Source: TOLSYN sp963849065
GTDB taxonomy: Bacteria; Acidobacteriota; Terriglobia; Terriglobales; Acidobacteriaceae
DNA: 64,000 bases
Direction of reading: 5' to 3'
NCBI GenBank assembly: GCA_963849065.1
Contig: CAWKFM010000005.1
Coordinates: 434,001-498,000 of the forward strand
The translations under genes were made by a program, and so were the position numbers. Of the stretch, positions 52,747 to 61,567 are shown piece after piece. Under the pieces are notes generated by a model, which had not been told where the DNA came from, made no database searches, and worked only from the letters and a program-made list of their open reading frames with translations. Positions within the stretch are counted from its first letter, which is position 1. Each line of letters opens with the position of its first letter.

Positions 52747-54111
52747 TTGCAGCCAACCACGAAGGGAGCAGTAAACCCCATTGCCGGTGTCGCCCTGCGA
52801 CGCGGGCACATTGCGCTTCGACGCAGTGATGGTCTAAGTGCAAGTGCCAGCCTACGTCACCACTGGCCTGAGTATGCGATGGAAGCGGCGGGACTAGGAT
52901 CGTACCTGTTCGTTGCGTGCGTGTTTGCCATATTGCTACTGCATCCCGCGTCGGTTGTGCCGGAGTTGGTTTCCAGCGGCCTTGCCCGTCGGGCTCTCAT
53001 GGGGCTGGCTATGGGCGCGACTGCGATTGCAATTGTGACTTCACCCTGGGGCAAACAATCGGGAGGTCACTTCAATCCGGCAATCACCCTCACTTTCTAT
53101 AGCCTAGGAAAAGTAGAGTTTTGGGATACATGGTTCTACGTAATCGCACAGTTCTTAGGCGCGATTAGCGGTGTTTGTCTCGCTAGATTTGCGTTCGGAG
53201 GCGCACTTGGCAACCATGCTGTGCGATACGCGGTAACCGTCCCTGGCATGTACGGCAGCGCTGTCGCCTTTGTCGCCGAATTGACGATCTCTTTCATTCT
53301 GATGACGACTGTGCTGTTCGCGACCAATCAAAAAAGTCTGGCCCCGTACACTGCGTATTTTGTCGGTCTTCTGCTTGCCGCCTATTACACATTCGAAGCA
53401 CCGTTGTCCGGCATGAGTACGAACCCGGCACGGACCCTCGGCTCCGCAGTTCACGCCAACTATTGGCACGCTCTGTGGATCTATTTCATCGCTCCGTCGC
53501 TGGGCATGCTGGCCGCCGGCAAGGTATTTCTGCGAGTTCGCCGCGGCGTTGCTCCGTTTTGCGCCAAACTGCACCACGCCAACGACAAACGCTGCATTTT
53601 CCACCACACAACAGGAATCTTATTCGGCGAAAAGGCACTCGTACTGAGGAGTCAAGCGAGAAAGGAGATTGCTATGCAAACACAGCGGCCCGATTACTTC
53701 GCTACATATCGCAACCTAAAGCTGACGCGAGATGCCAACGGTGTGCTGATTGCTGAATTCCACATCAACGGCGGACCGTTCATTATGAGCGCGCAAGCTC
53801 ACACCCAGTTTGTAGATGCCTTCTATCGGATTGGGCAAGATCGAGCGAACAAGATCGTAATCCTGACCGGCGCAGGCAGGGAGTTCATTACCGATGTCGA
53901 TTGGTCGTCGTTCGGCGACGTCACCGATCCCGGCGTTTGGAGCCAGGTTCACGACGAAGGCGTTCAGGTTTTGGAAAACATAGCCAACATCCGCGTGCCG
54001 GTCATCGCGGCGATCGAGGGACGCGCTCATGTCCATTCGGATTACGCGCTACTCGCCAGTGTAACAGCTAACTTGAGGGGCCTCTATTGTTCGGCTTTTG
54101 CGGAACAGTAG
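52747..54111 (+). CDS. aquaporin-family channel reading in frame into a truncated crotonase
   Basis: The aquaporin part spans about residues 1-290. Both pore boxes are intact (GGHFNPAITLTFYSLG and MSTNPARTLGS), with six membrane segments between and around them. A conserved tail, FCAKLHHANDKRCIF, follows. The start is TTG 52747 with AGGAGG 7 nt upstream. No stop codon separates it from the crotonase start at 53674, so the predicted product is a 454-residue fusion. Loss of the aquaporin stop is the simplest explanation. The channel half probably still conducts water or small neutral solutes. Confidence 0.75.
   Translation: MQPTTKGAVNPIAGVALRRGHIALRRSDGLSASASLRHHWPEYAMEAAGLGSYLFVACVFAILLLHPASVVPELVSSGLARRALMGLAMGATAIAIVTSPWGKQSGGHFNPAITLTFYSLGKVEFWDTWFYVIAQFLGAISGVCLARFAFGGALGNHAVRYAVTVPGMYGSAVAFVAELTISFILMTTVLFATNQKSLAPYTAYFVGLLLAAYYTFEAPLSGMSTNPARTLGSAVHANYWHALWIYFIAPSLGMLAAGKVFLRVRRGVAPFCAKLHHANDKRCIFHHTTGILFGEKALVLRSQARKEIAMQTQRPDYFATYRNLKLTRDANGVLIAEFHINGGPFIMSAQAHTQFVDAFYRIGQDRANKIVILTGAGREFITDVDWSSFGDVTDPGVWSQVHDEGVQVLENIANIRVPVIAAIEGRAHVHSDYALLASVTANLRGLYCSAFAEQ
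53674..54111 (+). pseudogene. truncated enoyl-CoA hydratase/isomerase (crotonase) gene
   Basis: AAAGGAG precedes ATG 53674, so this once had its own start. The crotonase fold begins normally (GVLIAEFHINGGPFIMSAQA, NKIVILTGAGREFITDVDWS, NIRVPVIAAIEGRAHVHSDY). It breaks off after ALLASV, about 145 codons into a family of about 250. The last 15 codons are unrelated and end inside a hairpin. The second half of the fold, including the trimerisation region, is missing. Confidence 0.7.
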
Positions 54112-54114
54112 AGG
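54081..54114 (+). terminator. hairpin at the end of the crotonase remnant
   Basis: CCTCTATTGTTC pairs with GAACAGTAGAGG (12 bp, one G-T) across a 10-nt loop. ATCGTTTT follows. The stop codon lies inside the right arm. It is a plausible rho-independent terminator, or the end of the segment that truncated the crotonase. Confidence 0.5.
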
Positions 54115-54265
54115 ATCGTTTTGACAGTTGAACATAAACGGGAGCACGATGGTCGTTCGGGAGCGCGCTCACCCTAGGTTGGCGAGCACGTCTGGGAGTG
54201 CTACGGCAGCGCAAGAGTTCCCGCCGATTGCGGATTGCAGTCTCAAGCCTCCGGAGGAGCAGAAC

Positions 54266-56017
54266 ATGGTTGCATCGGCAACATATCGGGAATTTGCGAG
54301 TTATTCGTTTCACCCGGTTGTACCGTCACCGGCATCTTCCAGCCAAAGCGAAATGGACAGGGCAATTTCGCTTTTGCGCGAGGGCGCGTGGAGCTTTGTC
54401 CATCTTGGCATAGCGGAGCGCATTGCGCTGGCCCGGTCGATGCAGGCAGGAGTTCTCCGAGTGGCCGACGGGATGGTTGCGGCCGGCTGCAAGGCTAAGG
54501 GGATTCCTCCCGGCACGCCGGTGGAGGCCGAGGAACGGGTTGGAGTATTAGGAGTGGTACGCCATCTGCGGCTAGTATGCGAATCCCTGCTCGCTATCCA
54601 GCGCTCCGGCAACACTGTGATCGGCCCGGTTCGCCGGACCACCGACAACCGTTTGTCGGTGCGGGCTTTTCCGGGAAATGCCATCGACGCAATGCTGTTC
54701 AAGGACATGAGCGTCGAGGTACACATGCAATCCGGCGTAACAGAAGATGCGCTGGAGGCAACGCGCGCCGGCTTCTACAAACGTCCCCATGATGGGCGCG
54801 TAGTACTGGTTCTCGGGGCGGGCAACATGTCTGCCATTCCGGCGATGGACGTGATCACCAAAATGTTCAACGAGGGCAAAGTGTGCCTGCTCAAGATGAA
54901 CCCGGTGAATGCCTATCTTGGTCCGTTCATCGAGGAGGCATTCGCCGACGCGATCAATCGCAATTGTTTGGCTGTGGTCTACGGCGGTGCCGAAGAAGGC
55001 CGCTACCTTGTTTATCACAACGGCATCGACGAAGTGCACATTACGGGTTCAGACCGGACACATGATGCAATCGTCTGGGGCCCAGCAGGACCCGAGCAAG
55101 CCGAACGCAAAAGGCGCAACGAGCCGCTGCTGATGAAACCTATCACCTCGGAACTGGGCAATATTTCGCCCGTGCTCGTGGTTCCCGGGCCATACAGCGA
55201 TAAGGAACTGCGCTTCCAGGCGGAAGACGCGGCGAGCTATTTCGTGATGAATGCATCGTTCCTGTGTTGCTCCGCCAAGATGCTTGTGACGCCCAAGGGC
55301 TGGGATGGCAGCAATAAATACCTGCGAGGCATTGAGGACGTTTGCGCGGCGGTGCCGCTGCGGCAGGCGTACTACCCCGGCGCCCAGGAGCGCTGGCATG
55401 CGTTGACCACCGACCAAGCACAGGTAAAACAAATTGGGGTTGCAGTGCCCGGTGCCCTGCCATGGACAGTCATTACCGGGCTCGATCCGGCAGCCACACA
55501 AGAACATCTATTCAACACCGAGCCATTTTGTTCGGTTCTATCAGAAACGCGGCTGGGTAGCGCCGACCCGCTTGAGTTCCTGGACAAGGCAGTGGATTTT
55601 GTCAACGATCGCCTGTGGGGAACCCTCGCGGCTACGCTTGTGGTGCACCCAAATTCACTCAAGGACCCGCGCATCCACGAGGCGGTCGAACGCGCCATTA
55701 CTCGCCTCCGCTATGGCACGGTGGCGGTGAACGGCTTCCATGGCCTCTCGTTCAACTTCGCCTCGACTCCCTGGGGCGCCTATCCCGGCGCAACCTTGGA
55801 GAACATTCAGAGCGGTTCAGGATTCGTACATAACACGCTCATGTTGGAAGGCATCGAAAAGGCGGTCCTGCGCTGTCCTGTCACTTCCTTTCCCAAACCC
55901 GCTTACTTTCCCAGTCACCGCACCACGCACAAACTCCTGCGCAAACTGGTGGTAATGGAAGCCAATGCGAATTGGGCAAAAGTGCCAGGCATCGTCTTCG
56001 CCGCAATGCGCGGCTAA
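54266..56017 (+). CDS. aldehyde dehydrogenase superfamily protein
   Basis: 583 residues. NAD-binding and catalytic segments are visible: VVLVLGAGNMSAIPAMDVIT, VCLLKMNPVNAYLGPFIEEA, the Glu-containing ITSELGNISPVLVV, and the catalytic Cys region NASFLCCSAKMLV. The pattern resembles the long ALDH/acyl-CoA-reductase-like group found in Mycobacterium and soil bacteria. ATG 54266 is preferred because GGAGGA lies just upstream; the open frame extends back to a TTG at 54128 with no useful similarity. It probably oxidises an aldehyde to an acid, perhaps downstream of the alcohol dehydrogenase at 51680. Confidence 0.82.
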   Translation: MVASATYREFASYSFHPVVPSPASSSQSEMDRAISLLREGAWSFVHLGIAERIALARSMQAGVLRVADGMVAAGCKAKGIPPGTPVEAEERVGVLGVVRHLRLVCESLLAIQRSGNTVIGPVRRTTDNRLSVRAFPGNAIDAMLFKDMSVEVHMQSGVTEDALEATRAGFYKRPHDGRVVLVLGAGNMSAIPAMDVITKMFNEGKVCLLKMNPVNAYLGPFIEEAFADAINRNCLAVVYGGAEEGRYLVYHNGIDEVHITGSDRTHDAIVWGPAGPEQAERKRRNEPLLMKPITSELGNISPVLVVPGPYSDKELRFQAEDAASYFVMNASFLCCSAKMLVTPKGWDGSNKYLRGIEDVCAAVPLRQAYYPGAQERWHALTTDQAQVKQIGVAVPGALPWTVITGLDPAATQEHLFNTEPFCSVLSETRLGSADPLEFLDKAVDFVNDRLWGTLAATLVVHPNSLKDPRIHEAVERAITRLRYGTVAVNGFHGLSFNFASTPWGAYPGATLENIQSGSGFVHNTLMLEGIEKAVLRCPVTSFPKPAYFPSHRTTHKLLRKLVVMEANANWAKVPGIVFAAMRG

Positions 56018-56429
56018 GCACGGACACCGGTTTGAGGCATCCGGATTCTCTCAGTCACCTTCACTAATACCGACACGACGGAACGCGATGGGGGCTGGCG
56101 ATCTCAATTGCCGGATGGCTCCTGGATCACGGGCTTAACCGGAAGTTACGGGACTAACCCTGGATCGGTAACGATAAATGCCCAAGGGTTTGGTAGACAA
56201 TATCCACTCGCATGCGCAGCCGTAAAATTCAGCGAACACACTCAGGAGCGCACAAGAGCAATGTTGAAAGCGCTTCTGGTCAACTGCATTGGTAAAAACC
56301 TGCCTGATCGACTCAATAAGCTAATTACGGCACAACATAAAAAGCTAAAAATAGAACCGCGCAATTAGCTAAAATCAGTGCAACCAATAAAGCTAATCGA
56401 AAGAATCCGCCATGGCCTCGCCTCCGGAG
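56018..56429. other. intergenic region
   Basis: An open frame at 56108-56368 on the plus strand begins with a Ser/Gly/Thr-rich segment (GLTGSYGTNPGSVTINAQGF) but has no clear ribosome site and I do not recognise it. Nothing else is supported here. Confidence 0.35.
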
Positions 56430-56504
56430 AAACTTGCGCAACCCTCGAGTTCGAAGCGATAGCCTACACTCGTCATCTACGATCAGAATCCGTTTCTGTT
56501 CCAA
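56430..56504 (-). pseudogene. response-regulator N-terminal fragment
   Basis: Starting 12 nt after the histidine kinase stop, the minus strand reads LEQKRILIVDDE, a typical receiver beginning, preceded by AAGGAA. After about 25 codons the similarity to a receiver is lost. A partner regulator of the kinase has probably been deleted or rearranged. Confidence 0.45.
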
Positions 56505-56515
56505 CTTGCGCTTCC

Positions 56516-58315
56516 TTATTCTGCATCTCGTTTCTGCTGCCGCCGCTCGGAGAGCAGCCATATGGAGAACACAGTTCCCTTGCCGAGCTGGCTGCGGACC
56601 CGAATTCGGCCGCCATGCTTTTTAACCAGTTCACTTGTGACCCAGAGGCCGAGACCGGTGCCGACCGCCTTTTTGGTCGTGAAGAACGGTTCGAATATGT
56701 GCTTCAGATTCTCAGGACTGATGCCGGCGCCGGTGTCGGCAATCGTAAGCCGCACCATGGAATGTTCATCGGCTGGGGGAGGATCGCTGGTATGCACCTG
56801 CAACACTCCGTTTGCGCCCATGGCGTCGATGCTGTTGGCTACCAGATTGGAGAAGACCTGCCTCAGCTCACCCTCGATCGCCTGAACACGGGCGGTGCTG
56901 CGGAATCTAGTTTGCACGGAAACTGATTTGTTCTGCAGCTTCGGTCTATAAATATCCAAAACGCCATGTACGATTTCAGGCACGTCCAGACCAGTCGGAC
57001 TTCCGCCTTCGCGGTAGAAACCCAAGGTCTGTTTCGTCATATGTGCCACCCGATCTAACTCGGCTCCGGCGATTTGGAGATGCTTTCGTGCTACGTCGTC
57101 CAAAGAAGGATTCACGCCCGCGATATATAGCGCGTTCATTGCCGCCGCCAGCGGGTTGTTGATCTCGTGAGCGATGGTTGCGGCCATGCGGCCAACCGAC
57201 GCAAGTTTCTCGGCACGAATCAGCGCCTGCTGGGCCATCTTCAAACCGGTGACATCTCGAATGGTAAGGAGGCCCATCACAGCCTGCCCGGCACCATTCC
57301 GCACCAGAGTGCCGCCGTAGCTGAAGATTCGCTCCCGTCCGTCTGCTTTTCGCCGGAATGCGAGCTCGTAATCGCGCATCTCTTCGCCGCGCAATAGGCG
57401 AGGCACTGGCCATTGCTCGACCGGGACCGGAGTGCCGTCCAACCGGTGTAGCTCAAAGAGGCCTACGGCGGCGGAGAAGAGCACGGGTTCCTCTCCACGT
57501 TTGCTATACCCGTGCATGTGGAGGGCGGCTTGGTTCCAGTCGAGGGTTTCGCCGTTGGGGTCCACCACCACCAGGCCTTCGGCGAGGTTCTCAATTACAG
57601 TTCTCAGCCAGTCTTTGCTTTCACGCAGGGCTTCTTCGCTGGCTCGCAGCTCTTTTTCGGTCTCGTTGCGCTCGGCCATTTCCACCGTGAGCGCCTCCAG
57701 GGAGTGCAGCACCTGAAAGGCTGACGACGCGAATTTTGCCAAGGCCTGCATCACCCGCGCGTCTTCGGCATCGAACTTCCGGTCCTCATCGTGTGCAATG
57801 ACCCAGATTGTGCCGACGGGCTTGCCTGCGATATGGAACGGGATCAGCAGCGCCTCTGCCATCGGAGGATCGATAGGCATCGGGTAATGGTAATGATGTT
57901 CCGGATAGCGGAACAGCAGGACGGAGTCGCGGTCCAATACGGTTGCGCAGGGGCTGAGGTCGCGGGCCATGCAGCCGCCCTGGTACACAGCAAGCCGACC
58001 CGCGATTGCGTTCCAGCGGAAAACCTGATTGCCCAGTTCATCCTCCAGCATGCTTACGCCAGCCGAGTGTGCCCTGCACAACACCAACGCAATCTCTACC
58101 AGTTTGTGCAGCACGTTTCCTGGCGAGTTGGCCATCTCTTGTGCGAGGGAAGCCAGTGCGCGATTTTCAGCTTCGTAGTCTGGAGGTCGCGACGGGCGCC
58201 GCGCGAGTTCATCGGTAATGAGGACTGAATCCAGCGACACACGCTCAGGATCGATACGAAGGGTAGCTTGCGAGTGTGGTCCAGTTTTGCCGTGCGCATC
58301 GCGAGTAATATCCAT
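56516..58315 (-). CDS. GAF-PAS sensor histidine kinase
   Basis: 599 residues, no membrane helix. A GAF domain at about 45-200 (AHSAGVSMLEDELGNQVFRW, AEALLIPFHIAGKPVGTIWV), a short coiled coil, PAS/PAC at about 220-345 (ENLAEGLVVVDPNGETLDWN), then HisKA with the phospho-His in TIAHEINNPLAAAMNALY and HATPase with ADTGAGIS and GTGLGLWVTSELVKKHGG. The start is ATG 58315; a longer open frame upstream lacks support. The core is closely similar to the kinase at 36746-39508. A truncated regulator fragment lies just downstream. Confidence 0.88.
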   Translation of the reverse strand: MDITRDAHGKTGPHSQATLRIDPERVSLDSVLITDELARRPSRPPDYEAENRALASLAQEMANSPGNVLHKLVEIALVLCRAHSAGVSMLEDELGNQVFRWNAIAGRLAVYQGGCMARDLSPCATVLDRDSVLLFRYPEHHYHYPMPIDPPMAEALLIPFHIAGKPVGTIWVIAHDEDRKFDAEDARVMQALAKFASSAFQVLHSLEALTVEMAERNETEKELRASEEALRESKDWLRTVIENLAEGLVVVDPNGETLDWNQAALHMHGYSKRGEEPVLFSAAVGLFELHRLDGTPVPVEQWPVPRLLRGEEMRDYELAFRRKADGRERIFSYGGTLVRNGAGQAVMGLLTIRDVTGLKMAQQALIRAEKLASVGRMAATIAHEINNPLAAAMNALYIAGVNPSLDDVARKHLQIAGAELDRVAHMTKQTLGFYREGGSPTGLDVPEIVHGVLDIYRPKLQNKSVSVQTRFRSTARVQAIEGELRQVFSNLVANSIDAMGANGVLQVHTSDPPPADEHSMVRLTIADTGAGISPENLKHIFEPFFTTKKAVGTGLGLWVTSELVKKHGGRIRVRSQLGKGTVFSIWLLSERRQQKRDAE

Positions 58316-58799
58316 GAGGGACTTCGCCGCAAAACAACTGCATCTTATACAGATGCTGGCGGCCAAGCCGAGGTAATTTAATTTTCAAGCCGCAGACAGC
58401 TGAACAGGTTTAGCAGTACTGTGGGATCACGTACCGCGCGGAGTAATTTGCTCATCCCCTGCTCTGGAGTCTTCATCGGGCTCTATCCGGCAGTGCTCAG
58501 CAACCTGAGCACTCCTGACCTCTACCGTGTCACTAATAAATATCGGCGAGTGTGTGACGAGTTGTGGTGACGCGTACCAGTGCGCATGGAACTTCCGTTC
58601 TCCGAACCTTTTCTAGGGTTGTCGCCATGGCCAACTACCGGGACTGCTGCGACGGGAGAAGCTGCGTATGCGCAAAGTTCCATGATTAGGATTTGTTCCG
58701 GATGGTCGGCCACACTCGGAAAGAACCGATAGGCGAAAATACTTGGCGATTTCCTGCTCAGTATCTGACCTGGCGTTGCAAGGGACTGGCATAACTGCG
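58316..58799. other. intergenic region with no supported gene
   Basis: Upstream of the GAF-PAS kinase. Short frames on both strands have no motif or ribosome site that I can support. It leads into the aquaporin fragment at 58805. Confidence 0.4.
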
Positions 58800-58804
58800 C
58801 GAAT

Positions 58805-58962
58805 CCTCCGGAGCGCACTTCAATCCCGCCGTGACCCTGGCCGATGCTTCGCAGGGTCGTCTGCCGTGGGCTGAGGTACCGGGCTACATAGCGGCGCAAT
58901 TCATTGGGGCCTTCGCTGGCGTAGCCGCAGCGAATGTACTGTTCGGGAATACAGATCACAAA
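58805..58962 (+). pseudogene. aquaporin-family gene fragment
   Basis: The plus strand encodes SSGAHFNPAVTLADASQGRL followed by PWAEVPGYIAAQFIGAFAGV and AAANVLFGN: the first NPA box and the next membrane helix of an aquaporin. A stop lies shortly upstream (TAA at about 58795) and the similarity ends at about 58962, with a TGA soon after. The wording differs from the aquaporin at 52747, so it is a remnant of another, arsenite- or glycerol-channel-like gene. Confidence 0.65.
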
Positions 58963-59220
58963 TCCCCAGCCTGATCTCCTTCATCCCCTTGGTGACGCCC
59001 GCACGTCCAGTATTGTTTCCCGCCTTGAAACGGTAGTGCGGGATTTTGCCGCGAGATCAATGAGGCATTCTCAAGTGCGAACAGGCCGGTGCCGATGGTG
59101 CCCATTATAGAGACCAGCGCCTCAGGTGTAGCAGGCTCGCCAATCCTCATACCGTCGCTACGCGCTGTCCTACGCAGAAACCGGGCCCCGTATTGAGCCT
59201 TTGTTTAAGTTAGGAGCGAC

Positions 59221-60951
59221 ATGTTCGATCGAATCAAACTTTCAGGCAAAATTGTGGGAACCATTGTTATCGCCCTGGCTCTCACATCGGTGATCACCTC
59301 CTTCATCTCCCAGCGCCGCATCAATCAGCAGGCGGAGGACGCGTTCCGCGATAAAGTCCGCCAAATCACCAACGTGTCGATTTCTGCCCAGACCTGGACT
59401 TCCGACAAACTCGACACGCAGAAGTACGCCGATAGCACCGGCATGGCATTTCGCACGCCCTCTCTCCAGCCGCGCAATGCTAAGAATCAGGCAGACGCTT
59501 TTGAGCGGCGGGCGCTGGAAAAGTTTCAGCAGGATCCCTCGCTGAAGGAGTACTCGGAGCGGGCCAGCGTGGACGGTAAGGAAGTGATGCGCTACATGCA
59601 ACCCGTGCGCCTCACAGAGGATTGTCTGGCCTGCCATGGCGGGCCTGCGGGCGAGAAAGACCCGTATGGTCACGCCAAGGAAGGCCTGAAGACCGGAGAT
59701 CTACGCGGCGGCTTTTCGGTCACGGCCCCGGCCGAGCAATTGAAAAGCACGGCAGACTCGAATTCGATCGCGATCTTTCTGCTGAGCTTTTTCACCCTGT
59801 TATCTTCCGCCGGAGCCGTGTACCTGGTGGTGCAGAGACTCGTCATCAAACCGCTCTCGAAATCGGTTGAGCTTGCCAGCCACATCGCCAACAACGATCT
59901 TTCGGTAGATGATCTGGTCGTGGAATCCGAAGACGAAATCGGCGAGGCTACCGCGGCGCTGAACAAGATGAAAAACAACCTGCGCCAAATGGTGCACTCG
60001 ATAGCAAGTACAGCCGAGTCCGTAGCGTCGGCCAGCGAGGAGATTGCGGCCAATGCCGCCGAGCAGTCCCGCGCGGCCGAGACCCAAAGGAATCAGGTAT
60101 TACACATTGCCACCGCGATGCATGAAATGACTTCGACGGTGGTGGAGGTTTCCGGGAATGCCAATCGTGCCTCCGATATTGCCTGCCAATCCGCCAAGAT
60201 GGCAAACCAGGGCGGCGTGATTGTCGGGAATACATTGAAGACCATGCACGACATCTCAAATTCCGTCAGCGGCACCGGCAGGCAGGTGCATGAGCTCGGC
60301 AAACGGTCGAACGAAATCGGCCGCATCGTTGCTGTCATCGACGAGATCGCTGACCAAACCAACCTGCTCGCCCTCAACGCCGCCATCGAGGCTGCCCGTG
60401 CGGGAGAGCAAGGCCGGGGATTTGCCGTGGTGGCCGACGAGGTTCGTAAACTGGCCGAACGCACCACCACCGCCACCAAGGAAATCGCCAGCATGATCGA
60501 AACAATCCAGTCGGAAACCCAGTCAGCCGTTCATGCCATGGAAGAGGGAACGAGGCAGGTGAAGGATGGCGTGAACGCAACCATTCAGGCTGGCGACTCC
60601 CTGCAGCAGATCATTCAGAAGTCGGAAGAGGTCGGCGACATGATCGCTATGATCGCCACCGCATCCACCGAACAATCAAGCACGACGGAAGAAGTAAAGA
60701 ACAGCATGGAGCAGATCTCGTGTCTGGTGGAGGCGTCTACAATCAGTACCCAGCAGGCTGCGAAAGCCTGCCAGGATCTTTCCGAGTTGACCATCAATCT
60801 TAACGATCTAGTGGCGCACTTCCGCCTAAGCCGGGATCAGGCTTCGGTAGCACATGAAAAAAGGTCCGGCACAGGTCTCAGCAGATCAGGACTAGATGCA
60901 CAGAACGTCGAAAAGACGGCGTCGAATCACCGGGAGGGCTGGCTTCAATAA
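59221..60951 (+). CDS. methyl-accepting protein with a haem-c-type sensor domain
   Basis: 576 residues. TM1 at about 10-29, a periplasmic domain of the Tll0287/DUF3365 type with CLACH (135-139), a c-type haem-binding motif, TM2 at about 183-204, HAMP, then the MCP signalling domain with DEIADQTNLLALNAAIEAAR at the tip. It should sense redox state, NO, CO or oxygen through covalently bound haem. AGGAG precedes the ATG. It is not near other che genes and may feed the cluster at 36-46 kb. The last 30 residues are a variable tail with no clear CheR-tethering pentapeptide. Confidence 0.9.
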   Translation: MFDRIKLSGKIVGTIVIALALTSVITSFISQRRINQQAEDAFRDKVRQITNVSISAQTWTSDKLDTQKYADSTGMAFRTPSLQPRNAKNQADAFERRALEKFQQDPSLKEYSERASVDGKEVMRYMQPVRLTEDCLACHGGPAGEKDPYGHAKEGLKTGDLRGGFSVTAPAEQLKSTADSNSIAIFLLSFFTLLSSAGAVYLVVQRLVIKPLSKSVELASHIANNDLSVDDLVVESEDEIGEATAALNKMKNNLRQMVHSIASTAESVASASEEIAANAAEQSRAAETQRNQVLHIATAMHEMTSTVVEVSGNANRASDIACQSAKMANQGGVIVGNTLKTMHDISNSVSGTGRQVHELGKRSNEIGRIVAVIDEIADQTNLLALNAAIEAARAGEQGRGFAVVADEVRKLAERTTTATKEIASMIETIQSETQSAVHAMEEGTRQVKDGVNATIQAGDSLQQIIQKSEEVGDMIAMIATASTEQSSTTEEVKNSMEQISCLVEASTISTQQAAKACQDLSELTINLNDLVAHFRLSRDQASVAHEKRSGTGLSRSGLDAQNVEKTASNHREGWLQ

Positions 60952-61567
60952 CGGTAAGGTTAGTCTCTGGATGACGTGGTAATGGGAACGAGGTTGAAGG
61001 CTGAGATCCAGACTGGATATTCAGAGCGTTGACTTTGCCCCGGTAGGAATGTGCCGTTATGCCCGCATGGGCAAACCGGAAGTATCCTTCAGACAATACC
61101 TGGCGCAAAACAGGGCTACGACATCGAGACGGCCAGCGACGATATCGAACGCATTGCCGGAGAAGACGAGGACTGCCGGCGATTGCGGCAGATCGGTCTC
61201 GAAAACCTAGCGCAATGCCGACTTCCCGTTGCCGATCCTCTCCCGTGTTATTGTGACACCAGATAAGCTGCGATCGCGCGGATTTGTTCGCCGTCGAAAC
61301 GCATCGAACTGGAGGTCACTTCGGTGGGATGCTGGCGATCTCCAGCGCGGAACCTATGTAATTGGACGGTCAAGTACTCGCGGTTCTGCCCTGCCAGACG
61401 CGGAGCCGCGGACGAGCCCTCTCCCTGTACCCCATGCGCCCGGCTCGGCGCTCCTGTCGTCGATAGGCGTCCGCGATGATCCCTTGCACATAGCGCTGAT
61501 CGAGATCATCCGGAGTTCACAGCGAGAGTTCTCGTCGATGCGAATTCCGCCCCCGGCGTGAAGGTCT
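60952..61567. other. intergenic region, possible coding remnants
   Basis: No intact gene. One plus-strand frame at about 61100-61200 (GYDIETASDDIERIAGEDED) and a minus-strand stretch at 61441-61515 (DLDQRYVQGIIADAYRRQER) look protein-like but are short, lack starts and are interrupted. They could be decayed genes; I cannot name a family with confidence. Confidence 0.35.

Noticed and set aside
61441..61515. SHOCT-like motif on the minus strand (LDQRYVQGIIADAYRRQER)
   Set aside because: Too short, no start codon and only loose similarity.
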